A stretch of DNA of 64,000 nucleotides from Ampelocalamus luodianensis (lineage: Eukaryota; Streptophyta; Magnoliopsida; Poales; Poaceae). Both the position numbers and the translations under genes were made by a program. The notes under the pieces were generated by a model that was not told the origin of the DNA, made no database searches, and saw nothing but the letters and a program-made list of their open reading frames with translations. How positions within the stretch are numbered: position 1 is the first letter of the stretch; each line of letters starts with the position of its first letter. The stretch is from positions 42,745,715-42,809,714 of the forward strand of contig CM070635.1 in NCBI GenBank assembly GCA_036346255.1. The letters run 5' to 3'. Positions 1-11,422 of the stretch are shown here, piece after piece.

Positions 1-627
1 CTCTAGATAGTCATGTGAAGAGGCTAGCTGTTCATGCTAGGTAGATGCCGGCACAGAAGGGTCCAGGGCAATGCCCCTCTTGGGCCACTGGACGAATGTG
101 TAGACGACATCCCCTAGTGTCATGATCTCATCGTTTGGGGGCTTCTCCAGTGGGATGGCCCTGAAAACATCATGTACCATGTTCACCTGGACCTTCACAA
201 AATCGATCCCTAGCTGGGCATCGTGCACTAGCGTCCCTAGCGGGCATGGATACACCATCCCCCACCCAGCCTCAACGGGAATGGAGCCAACAAGCCTGAC
301 TCTGCGGTTGCACGGCGTGGGCTCCTACATAACGATACGCGATTAGGTAAGACGTCCAACAGGTCTATCTATGTAGCATTCAAGAGATGTACATTACTTG
401 GATGTCGTCGATAGGTAATTGGACATCTCGATGTTCAGAAAGTGGCGTGGACACATAGCTACTCCAACGTTGAGGGGGACTGGCTCCCAAAAATAACAGG
501 GTTGCTTGCGACTGGTTGAGGACTTGCTTCAGTTTTTCCTCCAATGATAATATATGTCCTTGAAATTCTGCACGAATCTCATTTTTCATCCGTTCTCTGC
601 GCTTGGCCTTGGATCTCTTCCTACTCC
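1..627 (-). pseudogene. CACTA (En/Spm) transposon remnant, distal coding part
   Basis: Two minus-strand reading stretches match what accompanies rice CACTA transposase-associated proteins. One at 589-380 is a short helical stretch (MKNEIRAEFQGHILSLEEKL) of the coiled-coil type that follows the plant transposase domain. One at 258-37 resembles the DUF8039-like segment of these proteins (a 'VKVQVNMVHD ... LGDVVYTFVQWPKRGI' pattern). They lie in the right order downstream of the transposase-like piece at 4297-3917, and the solo LTR-like insertion at 633-3704 separates the two halves. Frames are broken, so no product is expected. The element runs off the left edge and its CACTA termini are not visible. 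Family assignment is from remembered motif patterns. Confidence 0.55.
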
Positions 628-632
628 TATAC
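628..632. repeat. Target-site duplication TATAC, left copy
   Basis: Five bases matching those at 3705-3709 exactly. They bound the 3.07 kb LTR-like insertion; 5-bp duplication is the usual length for LTR retrotransposons. Confidence 0.6.
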
Positions 633-3600
633 TATCGGGACCCGAAAATACATCTCAGAAACCCTTTGTGTATTATGAACTAGTCCTAGATCAGTAGCTA
701 GCTCACACAGGAAACAGTGATGAAATATCATCCATTTATTCGATTTAAATAAAAAGATCTCAAAGTAACAAATAATAGTAATAACTGGACCTTATGGTCA
801 ATATTTACTTAACTTGCCATGCAGGGCTAAAGAAACAAATAAACTCTTGCAGCGGAACGAAACTCTTGAAAAGGCCAATCAACATACCCACAAACAATCG
901 AGTGGAGAATGCATCCTAATCTGCAAAACCTTCATAATGCTCCTGGACGAAGAACTCTTAAGCAGCTTGATACTCTGCAACTGAATCGCGAAATTGAAGC
1001 CGTGAGTACATAAAGCACTTAGCAAGTCGTGGGGAAATGTATTCAAATAGTATTCATGCAAGGCTTGAACAAAGGTTAGTTGTATGGCTCATTTGCAGAA
1101 AGCAGCATTGACAATAAATATCATAAATAGATTGAAGTGCGTAATTGAAAACAATAGTAAGTAAGTAAACTAGTGTTTTGAAACAACTAGTGAACTACCC
1201 ATCCACTTCCCAAGACAAACCACCAAGTGAATTTCCCATTCACACCCTGCCTCATTTTATAAGAAACTCTACCGCTCGTGTGAAATCTCGGACATGTCCA
1301 TAACCGAGGATGTGGCTATTCGAATAGATCAATTGACACTCTGCAGAGGTTGTACGCTTCACCCACAAGATACAATCAATCGGATCAGAGTTGACCATAA
1401 CAAAACCTTTCAGCAATTTTATCTCAACAATTGACTCTCATGTTGTACCTACAGCCATCCAAAACCTCATCGTGGTTGACGTACAATGTTGGACAGGGAA
1501 GCGCGAACCGTCCCGCGATGTGACCTTAGAAAAGGATACACACCTCCACCCACAAACTATCTGAGATGTCAAATGCCAAAACTCCACCACTTAATAAATT
1601 AGGCTCGTCCCATCAGGCATGTGGTTGTACGAGAAGGCCTAGTTTAATGGCACACAAGATTAAATTCTTGATAAGTTACTCAGGCGAGACCACCACAAAC
1701 CCATAGTGTACTCATCGTACCCTCCATATCCACCATCCACTCACCTGAGCGAAAACCATTTTGTTTCACCAAAACCAATGACACACCCCCTCATGGTACA
1801 CAAATTTTAACAAGAGTGGCTCACCACCATGGTTCCATATTTCATTAAGTCAAGGTTAAACATTATGACACATGTGATGATAAGCCCATCGTAACAAAGC
1901 AAAACTAAGCATCAATACGATTCCCATGTTGGTAATACAAATATGTCCAACTAAAATTACCCATGCTAAGGTGACAAAGAATTAATGGCATCCAAATATT
2001 CAATGGAGGCATGATGACAACAGGTAATAGCTAATCCCAAAGCAATTTGTATAAAGATAGCATGCTGTTGAATAAAATAATATACTTTTAAAATCATAGA
2101 TTCAATATAATCAAAGTACCACGACTTACCTTGGAATAAATCCTGGGATTGATCTTGATCTTGGTGAACTCCTTCTTGCTCAAAACTTTCTGAAGTATCA
2201 ACGTCTACTCGCAAACAAGCAAATAAACCAAATAAATAAATAACTGAGAGAAAACAAACTCTAAAAATTAAATAAAAATCTCAAATAAATAGATCTCGAA
2301 TTTAGAAATTTGAATGGATTCAATCGGAGTTCAGATGCAAAAGATATGAGCTCTAGAAGATTGAAATCGCATAAAATACCGAAAATCATAATTTATGGAT
2401 TTACTGAATTATTTTTTTGAAGGAAAAGGAATTATGACGTCAGCTAACGTTAGCCCTGTAATTTCGGCCGAAAAGGAATAAAAAGAAATTTCGACATGTG
2501 GGACCCACATGACGGTGAGATGGCTCACGATGGACTATGTTCACCGAGCAAGGGTTTCGGTTTGGATATGGTCCTACCGCGTAGGCGCTGACGCGACTGC
2601 CACGCGGGCGACACGGAAGCGACACGCGAGTGGAGGGGATGATGTGGCAGTTGAGCTGGCGGGTGACACGGAGGTTCAACGGCGGCACACTCCGGCGAAC
2701 TCGGTCCTAGCGGCTGGAGGCTCTCTGGTGTCAACGGAGCGGGGCGCTAGGTAGATTAGGCGACGAGGATCTCGGTGACGCGGCCAAAAGGTACCGACGA
2801 CGGCCACAGAGGCGGCGGCGACAGGAAGAGCAGTGGAGCAGCTCGGTTGAACGGTAGCGAGGCGATGCGGGGGTTCTCCAGACACGAAGAGATGCGTAAC
2901 ATGTAGACCACGCGACGACGATCTCAAGGCTGGCGACGATGGGGACGATGGCTCACTGACGGAGGCACAACACGGTGGAGAAGGTCTCGGCGGCGAAGGG
3001 CTTCCAAAGCTTGATTCGTCGAGACAGCTGCGAGATCCCAAAGGGTGTCTTAGGGTTTCAAAGGAGGGATGCGGGCAGCGCGGAGATTCTGACGTGATCG
3101 CGGACCTTAAATAACCACGGGAGAGGAGAGTTCGCGACGCCAATCCGACTCAGACACCCGAGGGGGGAGTTCACGTTGAAGACGAAGATGACGTGGTGAA
3201 GGAGGTGGCCCCACCTAGCAGTGAGAGCAATAGAGGGAGGCGCAAACTGGGCTACAGCGGAGAAAGAGGCCAAGTGGGCTGGGCTCCGGAGAAAATAGGA
3301 ACGGGCTGGGAAAAATATAAAGCAAGGAAAGAAAATAGGAAAGAAAAGAAAGAGCGGGCCAGCTCGGGTTGGGCCGAAAGGAGAGAGAATTGGGCCAAGG
3401 GTTAGGGATTAGGCCCGAAATATTTTTTGAGATTTTTAATTAGTTTTCTTTTTAGAAAATAGCAGAAAAGACAAATAAAACTTACAAAATAGCAAATACA
3501 CTAGGAAAAATGTTAGAAAAATATAACCAAGCACATAGAATCCAAATAAAATAATTTTGATAACAATTGATGTTGATATTATTCATATTAAATTGTTTTT

Positions 3601-3704
3601 GAACTCTAAAAATTCATATTAAGCTTTGACTTTAGCAGAAAAAATCCAAATGGTTATTTTTACTTTTAAAACTTCAAAAACAGACCAAATTTTGGGATGC
3701 TACA
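633..3704 (-). mobile_element. Solo-LTR-like insertion (~3.07 kb) with TATAC target duplication
   Basis: The segment is bounded by a perfect 5-bp direct repeat TATAC at 628-632 and 3705-3709. On the minus strand it begins TGTAGCATCCCAAAATTTGG, a start typical of long LTRs of rice gypsy-type elements, and ends in GGGTCCCGATA. No gag, protease, reverse transcriptase or integrase can be read inside, and no second copy exists, so a solo LTR left by LTR-LTR recombination is the simplest reading. The 2500-3400 part is GC-rich and gives several long overlapping open frames with no family resemblance; I treat these as compositional. The terminal TA instead of CA is unusual and could be a mutation. 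Confidence 0.6.
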
Positions 3705-3709
3705 TATAC
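3705..3709. repeat. Target-site duplication TATAC, right copy
   Basis: Exact copy of 628-632 directly after the terminal ...GATGCTACA of the LTR-like insertion. Confidence 0.6.
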
Positions 3710-3916
3710 GTATCGGAGTCGTGTGAGAATCCCTGCCTCCAAGATACATAAACCCCAAGGCCTCGCGTGCGACCCGAGCGCTCCTTGTTTCCCAGGGCCA
3801 TGGATAGTATATCCCTCTCCCTGACTGCTTCGAAGGAGCCTTGGGAAGATTCGGTATTCAATGTTTGCTACAAAAGGTCATCATGTTATTTTAAATCCCA
3901 TGAAGTTATGGACTTA

Positions 3917-4297
3917 TTAACAAGTAGGTAGTTTGACATATCTTACTAGACGTTGGGACACTTCCTCGTCTGTCGGGTTTATGAAAGAGATGGCGCCCAA
4001 AGATGTGGTTGATGACCTCGCTCTTAACCAGTTTTGGGCACACTCGTCTGTGATCCCGGCAAATGGCAGGGAGGCCTCCCACCGGATTGCCTCCTCGTCC
4101 TCCCTCCTCCATTGCGGGATTTTACCCGCGTACCCAGTGGCGCCGAGTCTGTGGGGGTGAGTGTTTTGTGTCTGAATAGGCTTGTGTGCCGCACTTTGCT
4201 CCTGAAATTCAGTCATCGTTTTCATCCGCACAAAGGCATCCCATGTATCCGATGACACAAAAGGATACTTCGTGAAGGACGTCCGATCCTTGTTCAT
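3917..4297 (-). pseudogene. Plant transposase (Ptta/En/Spm, Transposase_24-like) fragment
   Basis: A 126-codon minus-strand reading contains the hallmark order of the plant Transposase_24 domain: 'WDAFVRMKT' near residue 19, then 'NTHPHRLGATGYAGKIPQWR' around residues 45-64, then 'EEVSQRLVRYVKL' near the end. Proteins of this family belong to CACTA (En/Spm) transposons. The piece stands alone, with its coiled-coil and DUF8039-like partners displaced to 589-37 by the LTR-like insertion. No CACTA terminal inverted repeat is visible within reach, so this is a relic rather than an active gene. Confidence 0.65.
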
Positions 4298-4849
4298 GTA
4301 TTAAGTGACAAGCGTGCTCTTGAAGACCTTCCACGCTTTTCCTATCACGAGGAACGCCTGCCGCCGCACGAGTCCATGGACTTCTGCTGGGATCTCAATC
4401 CCACCCACTCCTCTGCCATCTGCCCCCTTCTAATCGATACGTCGGCACCAACATGTGGATCGTGCGTGTCATGTTCCATGCCCAAACTCCCCATTCCACC
4501 TTCCTAAAAAATCTCTAACAAAAATTGGGAAAAAAAAGGAATCTATCAACAAACAAGTACAACCTCTCTAAAAATTCTCTTAACAAGAAGATAGCGCTAA
4601 CTAGCTAGGTAGCTAGCTAGAAGAGCAGCATCCAAATTAAGAACAAAGGAAAAAAAAAACAGTGAAACAACACAAGTGGTAATCTCTTCATTACTACTTG
4701 GTTGATTTAGTCTAAGTCAACAAGCTCCATTAATTACTCTAGCTTTTTAAACCCTCCACTTGTTCTCCTATACAGAAGTTGGCTAGTTGGGGTACTTCAC
4801 ACCACCAATGCAATGTGCTAACAGGATAATGTAAATAATCAATCGTTGC
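4298..4849. other. Upstream region of the glycine-rich protein gene
   Basis: No coding region is visible. The left part may still belong to the CACTA relic. The right part (about 4550-4849) is AT-rich with GCTAGCTAGC-type stretches and serves as the 5' flank of the glycine-rich protein gene. Confidence 0.5.
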
Positions 4850-4863
4850 ATGGCCTCAGGCAC

Positions 4864-4871
4864 TATAAATA
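4864..4871 (+). promoter_or_regulatory. TATA box of the glycine-rich protein gene
   Basis: TATAAATA lies 66 bp upstream of the chosen start codon at 4937, which puts transcription start near 4895-4905 and gives a leader of about 35-40 nt. It also argues against the in-frame ATG at 4850, which would lie upstream of the TATA box. Confidence 0.7.
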
Positions 4872-4936
4872 CCCATGCAATCTTAGGCATAGCACTCATC
4901 TCATCTTACGCTCTAGCTAGTAATAAGCTCACAAAA

Positions 4937-5206
4937 ATGGCAGGCACTAAACTTGCGGCTCTTGGGTTCATTGTCCTCTTGAGCATTGGATTAGTCAATG
5001 CCGCAAGGGTGGCTAGATACTCGAGTGCTGACGGAACTGGCACAGGAGGAGGAGGTGGTGGTGGGTATGAGAATGGTGGCGGCTCAGGGTCCGGGAGTGG
5101 CACTGGTTCCGGTCAGAGTGGTGCAAATGGTGCCCATGCAAGTGGTGGAGGTGGAGGCGGAGGTGGTGGTAGTAGCCAATACGATGGAGCCGGGTATGGT
5201 AGCGGA

Positions 5207-5238
<32 letters not shown>

Positions 5239-5527
5239 TAGTCAATATAGCCAAGGAGTATCCCAAGGTTATGGTGGATCTTCTAGCGCTGGTGGTAACG
5301 GCGGCGGCGGTGGCGGAGGACAAGCCGGAGGTTCCTATGGATCTAGCGGCCGTGGGTATGGTAGTGGAACTGGCTCCGGCTCTAGCTCGGCTAATAACTA
5401 CTGGTATGGACCAAGGTATGGACCAAGTGTTGCAAATGCAAATGCTAATGGTAATGGTGGTGGCAAAGGCTACGGCCAAAATGGTGGGAAGCGGTGGTGG
5501 CCAAGGTGGTGGATCTGGGTACGGTGA
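4937..5527 (+). CDS. Secreted glycine-rich cell wall protein
   Basis: A single-exon gene for a 196-residue protein. The start at 4937 (MAGTKLAALGFIVLLS...) is chosen because an in-frame ATG at 4850 precedes the TATA box, and because this start gives a clean signal peptide: a short basic N-terminus, a hydrophobic core of about 15 residues, and cleavage probably after ...GLVNA. The mature part is dominated by Gly and Ser with Gly runs, GSGSGS repeats and scattered tyrosines (YGSG, YGPRYG). It ends in a basic, tryptophan-rich tail (KRWWPRWWIWVR). Plant glycine-rich proteins of this type are exported to the wall and can be cross-linked through tyrosine; the exact function of this one is unknown. 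The reading in another frame over the same bases is a shadow caused by repeats. Confidence 0.85.
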
Positions 5528-5735
5528 TGCACAACCCTAAAATTTCCACTGGTTCAAAGATGGAGCCCAACTTATGTGTTTCAGGTTGATGTCGTACAAT
5601 TTTTTTTCCTTTATTTTGTTCCGTTTTCATTAGTTTGATGCAAATAAAGGGCTCCATGCTGTAGTAAATGTATTGTGCCACAAATGAGGCCATAGACTAT
5701 CACTGTGGTCGTTTAGTGTGTAATATGCGATTTGG

Positions 5736-5744
5736 TTATTATAT
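5736..5744. repeat. 9-bp target-site duplication, left (TTATTATAT)
   Basis: Identical to 7131-7139 and immediately outside the GGAAAAA terminus of the Pack-MULE-like element. Confidence 0.85.
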
Positions 5745-7130
5745 GGAAAAAGTCTATTTTGATACCCTTGAACTCTTTTAAAGTTCAAAATCAACCATGA
5801 ACTATAAAATCGGACACCCGACTCCCCCTCAACTATCAAAATCGTTCACTTTACACTCTCTCAACCTACATTAAGGTGATTTTGTATGATGTGGCGCTGA
5901 AGTATCACCAGAATTGATGGTTTGGGTTTGTCTTCATGCCATGTTGGAAGGGATAGCCGATGTATCGCCCACGTGGTCACACTTTTTCTTTCTTAGAGGA
6001 TGGCGCATCCCTCACGACAGCCATGCCACCGTCGCTGCGCGGGGCCTCCGGTCGCGCCAGTACGTGGTGCTAGCGCTCACCTTTGTCGAGTACGCCGCAT
6101 TCCACCCCTCCCGCAAGCCGCCCAGCATCGTCAAAGACGTCCTCTCCGTGAACTGGGCGCCCTTCTCTGGCCCCGTGGGCCGCACCGCCTCAGCGAACTC
6201 GACGTCGCCTTCCTCTCAGCCTATGCCACCGCCATGTTCGCAATGGGGCACCTCGCCGACCTCCACCGCTTCTTCGCCACCACCATGCTCGCCTCCGGGG
6301 CCGCGTCCGCCACGCTTGGCGCTGCGTACTTCGCGGGAGAGGTTGGCGTGGTGGTGGCACTCAAGTGAGGGGTGGCGAATGGGGATTGAGGGGAAAGAAT
6401 ATAGTGAAATAGAAACGAAATTGAAGAAAGGGGAGTGAAGAACAAGGCACTGGTTGATCGGAGAAGACACCACCCGTGAGGTTGCCAGCCGCCGTGGATG
6501 GTGGCGCCATGGTCACTAAACTCTAGGTGACAGGGGCATTGGAGAGGATTCCGGAGTGGTCAGAGGCAAAGTAGAGGAAGCCTCGGAGGCGGAGTTTCTC
6601 GCGGTGGTCGGAGGCGAGCTTGGCGAAGCGGCCGGACATGGCGACGTGGCGGAGAAGATGAGAGAAGGTGAGAGGAAAATAGGGAGGATGGGAGGAGCCA
6701 TGGAGACGACTGTCCGAGGCCGAGCGGCAATTGGAGGTGGAGGAGACACACGACAGCGGCAGTGCTCGTGCAGGTGCACGCGAGGGCAAGAGGCGGCGAC
6801 GAGAGAGGCGATGGTGTGGAAGATGGGCCTTGAGTCAGGAAGGAAAAGAAAGAAGAAAATGTGGCATTCATGAGGCATCTATGTCAAAACCGTTTTAAAT
6901 GGGGGATTGGATCATATACCCTCCTGAACCGTTTTAACCTCATTGACATGGTCACATCGGTCAATGACATGTGGACAGGGTAAATCCAATTTCCATCTAA
7001 GGGAGGGTATATGATCAAATTTCCGTTTTTCACGTTGAAGGGTTGAAGAGGTAAAGTGAATGGTTCTGATAGTTGAGGGGGTCGGGTGTCCGGTTTTGTA
7101 GTTCAGATATGTGAAATGAACTTTTTTTCC
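5745..7130. mobile_element. Pack-MULE-like Mutator element with 9-bp target duplication
   Basis: The element is framed by a perfect 9-bp direct repeat TTATTATAT at 5736-5744 and 7131-7139, the duplication length typical of Mutator-like elements. Both ends begin GGAAAAA and form imperfect terminal inverted repeats of about 110-125 bp; the shared core includes CGGACACCCGAC and CCCTCAACTATC. There is no transposase. Instead the interior is GC-rich with a recognisable fragment of a cellular gene (6040-6368) and a second GC-rich stretch (6480-6870) I cannot identify. A smaller inner palindrome (GGATCATATACCCTCC and its reverse near 6907 and 7000) lies inside the right end. Captured host sequence plus MULE termini defines a Pack-MULE. 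Confidence 0.85.
6040..6368 (+). pseudogene. Captured fragment of a glycerol-3-phosphate permease-like (SLC37-type MFS) gene
   Basis: Two reading frames together give one recognisable piece. Positions 6055-6183 read 'RQYVVLALTFVEYAAFHPSR' followed by 'KPPSIVKDVLSVNWAPF'. After a frame change near 6175-6190 comes 'LSELDVAFLSAYATAMFAMG' followed by 'HLADLHRFFATTML'. This matches the first two membrane helices and the intervening loop of plant glycerol-3-phosphate/sugar-phosphate transporters of the major facilitator superfamily. Only about 110 of the usual ~500 residues are present and the frame is broken, so no transporter is made. The fragment lies inside the Pack-MULE-like element and was presumably captured from a functional gene elsewhere. 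The family call is from memory. Confidence 0.6.
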
Positions 7131-7139
7131 TTATTATAT
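7131..7139. repeat. 9-bp target-site duplication, right (TTATTATAT)
   Basis: Identical to 5736-5744 and immediately outside the TTTTTCC terminus of the Pack-MULE-like element. Confidence 0.85.
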
Positions 7140-7910
7140 ATGTTTAAATGCATGTCTCTTAAATCTAAATTCTTATGTGTGCACGTTAGAAGTTCAACAC
7201 CTAAAGGATCACATGCAAGCTGCGGCTGTGTTCATGCTACAAATACTATTTGACGATTTAAACAAACAAATACTTCCAAGATTAACTCGATTGTTGCAAC
7301 TAGATTGACTGTTCTTGCTACACGGCAAGGTGAAGATGCCTTGCATGCGTGTGATCGATACAGTAATTAATTGTACTATGGACTGCATGCAGGACTGGCA
7401 CTCCAAAGTAACATGGTGCAATTCCTGACTAGTAGGCCACTTGATTGATCAAACAACTAATGGTAGATCACCTTATATTCCTGGATCAATATCAAGCACG
7501 CCTTCCACAATACATGGCATATTCACTTATTTTAGGCTGGCCTTAGTCCAGTCCTAGTAGAACAAAGTGGGTGGCATCGTGTGTTAGATTGGTCTTGCGT
7601 AGTACGGACAGAGGTAGTGTGGGAACAGATCGTATACGAATCGAATATTAGTCAAAATAATATTCAAATCCATATGTTAAAGTCGAGTGCGGATACAAAT
7701 TCTATATCTTCATATTTGCATACGAATTGGATAAAAATCAAGTACAAATTCAAAAGGATTTTTTTCTCAATGTAGTTGTACTCAGACATATGCTTAACTT
7801 TTACAGCAATATAGTAATAATAATAATCTTATATTCTCATATGCAACACAATGAACCATTGAAATAAGTATGCATGTTGAGTTGAGATATGTGTATGGCT
7901 CAATGAACGT
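7140..7910. other. Intergenic region, 3' side of the SH3-domain gene
   Basis: AT-rich sequence with no supportable gene. The right end (about 7800-7910) should contain the 3' untranslated region and polyadenylation site of the minus-strand SH3-domain gene. Confidence 0.5.
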
Positions 7911-10900
7911 CTAGAAGACCTGGGCAACTTTACTTGCCAGTACACGGTCCCGTTTTTCAATGTAGTCGTAAGGGAACCAGCCAGCTTTCCCTCTGCATTC
8001 ACCTTCTGCCCATCCGTTGTTTGAAACCTGATTAAGCAAGTTCGACAGAAGTTTAGCATAGCCAAATTTGCCTACAATGAGGTCGAGACACTAAGAAAAT
8101 TCAGCAAGGAATCAATTTCAGGCTGCTGGTAGCAGAGTTGTTGCATCTCGAATCAAGGTAAGAAGTATATGAGACGGTAATTAATGAAATTCAGCCTGCA
8201 ATCAGTTCAAAGCTGCTGGTAGCAGAGTGTTGCACGAGGGATTAAGGTAAGAAACATGTTCTATGAGAAGAGAAGACAGTACCTTTCGGACTACAATGTA
8301 GTCACCAGCTGACAGGTTGAGCTCAGTTTCGCTCTCAGCTCGGTACGACTGGATGGCCTGACAAAATAATGGCCATACATAGCAATCAGCGAGAAAATCT
8401 GAACGGGTAAAACGAAGTAGTAGTAAGCTACAAACTTGTGCATTATGATGAAGCAATACTTGCTTACCTCAGCCAAGAAGTACTCCACTGTCTCCACCAA
8501 TTCTGCAACTGTTGGAGTCCTCATGAATATGCCATTGACTTCTTCATAGGAAGGTGGCGGCGGCATAGAACTCTCAACAACTGGAGGAGGTGCTCCTTCA
8601 ATTCTTTGGCGCTCAGATACCATCTGAATTTTTTTTTGCTGAATCAGCATACCAAAACCAACCAGATCTTTCTCGATGATGTACAGGTTTCTTTTTTTGT
8701 ATAAGCATGATCAGGACACACTACAAAATCATCAGTACCTCTCTTTCAAGTAGATCTAGAATTTGCAGGACCCTTTGGTGGTAACTTTTCTCAGATTCAA
8801 CCTTCAGTTAAGTCAACAAGTGAGTTCTCAAAAAAAAAAAGTCAACAAGTTTCATATGAAGCAATAGTAGAGCTTAAAGCAAACAAGGAAATAATCAAGT
8901 GATAAACTAAACAAAGATAGAATATACCATCGCGATAAGTCGTTGCAATGTCAGCCTTTGCTGTTGGGCTTCAACAGCAGTCATTGCTGCAACAGCTTCT
9001 TTGCCTAGAACTCCCATGTTTGATTTTAACTCTTGCAGCTTTGACTCAGCAGCCTCCAACCTTGAAATCATATCACCATTTCCAGATGTCTCTCTTAATT
9101 TCATTTGGCGCTTTGAAACTTCAATAGCCTGCAGAACTCATGGATACCTTGCAAAGTTTCTTAAAGGATAAACAAAAAGAAGGCGGTATAACACAACAAA
9201 GTGGCGCTCAAATTTATAGTACAAATAATTGAAAAATGGAAAGAAACTAATGGGAAAAGCAAATGACTCTGCACCAGTTGAAAAGTTGATTTAAGGGGGG
9301 AGTGTTGTTTCTGAACAATGCAGTTTCTTAGGGGTTCGTGCATCACCCTCACATGGCAAATCAAATTAAAAAATAATATGAACTAAAACAGTTGCTACTC
9401 GCTACACAACTGTTTAATTTAGTTGAGTATCTCACATATTTCGTCTGGTTCCTATGTACAAGTCAGTCAGTTGAAAAGTGAAATGTTCAACTTTTAATTT
9501 ATCACATTTTAGCACACGACAGACAGAATGTGAGATAATGATCTGTCTAGCTGGCTGAAAATAACTTATATTATTGCTTTACATGATTTGACCTGATGAT
9601 GAGTTGCACAGGGTGGTGATCCACAGTATCTTCCTCGTAGAACAATTGTTCACTACTTCACTTGGTGAAATAAATATAGCATTTGTCACCAAAGAAAATT
9701 TTACAAACTATCTGCTTTATTCTAGCAGTTCTATTGCTTTACCATGTGAGATCTTATGTGTATAATACAATAGTTACAATGGATGTGGTTTAAGCAATAT
9801 GGAGGCAACAGATAAAGGTAAAGATAGTATGTTTCAAAGTGAAATTAATTACCTGTGCTTCAGCTTCTTGACGCATTCTGTCGTATCTTTGAGCAAGGTG
9901 GCGAGCATCTTCCAAAGGAGCTCCCATCACCATAGCCCTCAGTGGTTCTGCCACCTGATAATATTAGCCATTAGTTACAAAAAATTTAATGCAGATTGAG
10001 TAACATAAATGGACAAGATTGCAAGGATGCTAAGCTGAGGTAGTTAATAGCCTGAACAAGGTAATGAATAATTTAGTCTTGATACATTTTTGACAGATAT
10101 GAGGTTTACCGTGAATTAAAAAGAAAACCATCAAGTTATAATATCACCAGTAGAAAACACAGGTCAAAAGGGCATCTTCACAAGTCACTACTCTCTGTTA
10201 ACGACTAGCTACAGTTGTAATCTTACAGAGCAAATCATCTCACCCACCCGGCCACCCCACATACGGTGTGTTTCCCCTTTTCTATCTTCTACTTTTGCCC
10301 CTTTTTTTTTTTTCAAATAAAAGAACAACAAACTAGGAAAAAGGCACTGTAACCTCAGTTTCATAAATGACCAGAAAGTTACCAGGCTATTCCATTAGCA
10401 CAAAATTACAAATTATCCTAACATCTATATGGTTACCCTATCAGTACACTACATCACACACACAAAAAAAAAGAGCAAAGATGGTAGTGTTTCTGTTCCC
10501 CACTAACGTAAATACTAGTCATTGAAATGATGACGCACGTAGATCCTCGGCTCCTTGCCGTTACCCATGTCGACTTAAATAAATGCAGAACTAACCCAAG
10601 CGTAACGCATCATAACTCATCTTGCATAACCACATGCTTTTATACATTACCAGAATGAAACCGACAAGTAATACCTGGGTGCCCAGGGCTTTCAGTAGGT
10701 TCCCCCGCTCCTTCTCCATCAAGGATCGTGCCTTCGCAAAACTCAATGCCGCCTTCGACAACGTACTACCACTGGTACAGGTGTTCTCAACACCATACTT
10801 CTTGCCATCCTCACATAACTTATTCCCTGTGAAACCACCACACACATTACACGCCGCATTCCAAAATTCAAAATTGGATACACATTAAGTGTCATTCCAG

Positions 10901-11422
10901 AACAAGAAGACAGTTTTTACCTATTTCGACTTGCTTCGACCCTGTGACGATGTAGCCCTCGACCCCGCGAACTATATCCCTTTGGAAGTGCTGTAATGAC
11001 ATGGGAAAAAACATCGCATTTCTAAGCGGGGCTAAGAACCGAGAACTGTAAGGAAACCATCCCTGTACCGACCTTGGCGGCGCGCGTGGAGATGTAGAGC
11101 TTCTCGAGCTTGGAGTGCTGCTGCGCCTCTGCCTCGTCCGCGAACACGTTGTCCGCGCCGTACCCGCCCCCGAACTGCTTCAGCACGGCCTGCAAACACG
11201 ACACAGCCGTTAAGAGCCTAGCGACGGCGCAAGATCTCGAGGGGGGTCTTCGTGCCAGGAGCCGCATCCGGAGGAGCAGAAGGGGAACCAATCCGGGGCC
11301 GCGACCCAAGGAACGGATCGGGGAAACCTTGCGGGTTCGTGGGAGCGGTGTCGAGCGCTCACCTGCTGCTGCCGGGCGACTTGCTCCCGGAGCTTGGAGG
11401 CCTGCTTCCGGATGGCCTCCAT
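7911..11422 (-). CDS. SH3P2: SH3P2-like BAR/SH3 domain protein
   Basis: Ten coding exons join in frame to a 370-residue protein: 11422-11363, 11189-11073, 10990-10921, 10826-10675, 9954-9853, 9128-8928, 8801-8739, 8623-8468, 8357-8283, 8027-7911. All introns are GT-AG. The start (MEAIRKQASKLREQVARQQQ) and length match plant SH3-domain-containing proteins; Arabidopsis SH3P2 is about the same size from memory. Residues 1-260 are largely helical and form the BAR-like region that binds and curves membranes. A proline-rich linker (PPPVVESSMPPPPSYEEV, about 267-285) follows. The SH3 domain ends the protein (about 308-360, with ELNLSAGDYIVV, the GW pair in NNGWAEGE, and GWFPYDYIE). The family works at clathrin-coated vesicles, the cell plate and autophagosomes. 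The 5' leader probably extends to about 11640. The symbol is by homology. Confidence 0.9.

Noticed and set aside
2676..3143. A 155-codon minus-strand frame inside the LTR-like insertion
   Set aside because: GC-rich, Ser/Pro/Arg-dominated composition with no domain; it lies inside a mobile element with clear boundaries.
4998..5540. A 180-codon open frame overlapping the glycine-rich protein gene
   Set aside because: It is the +1 shadow of the GGN-rich gene, with runs of Val, Met and Gln produced by repeats, and has no start context or family resemblance.
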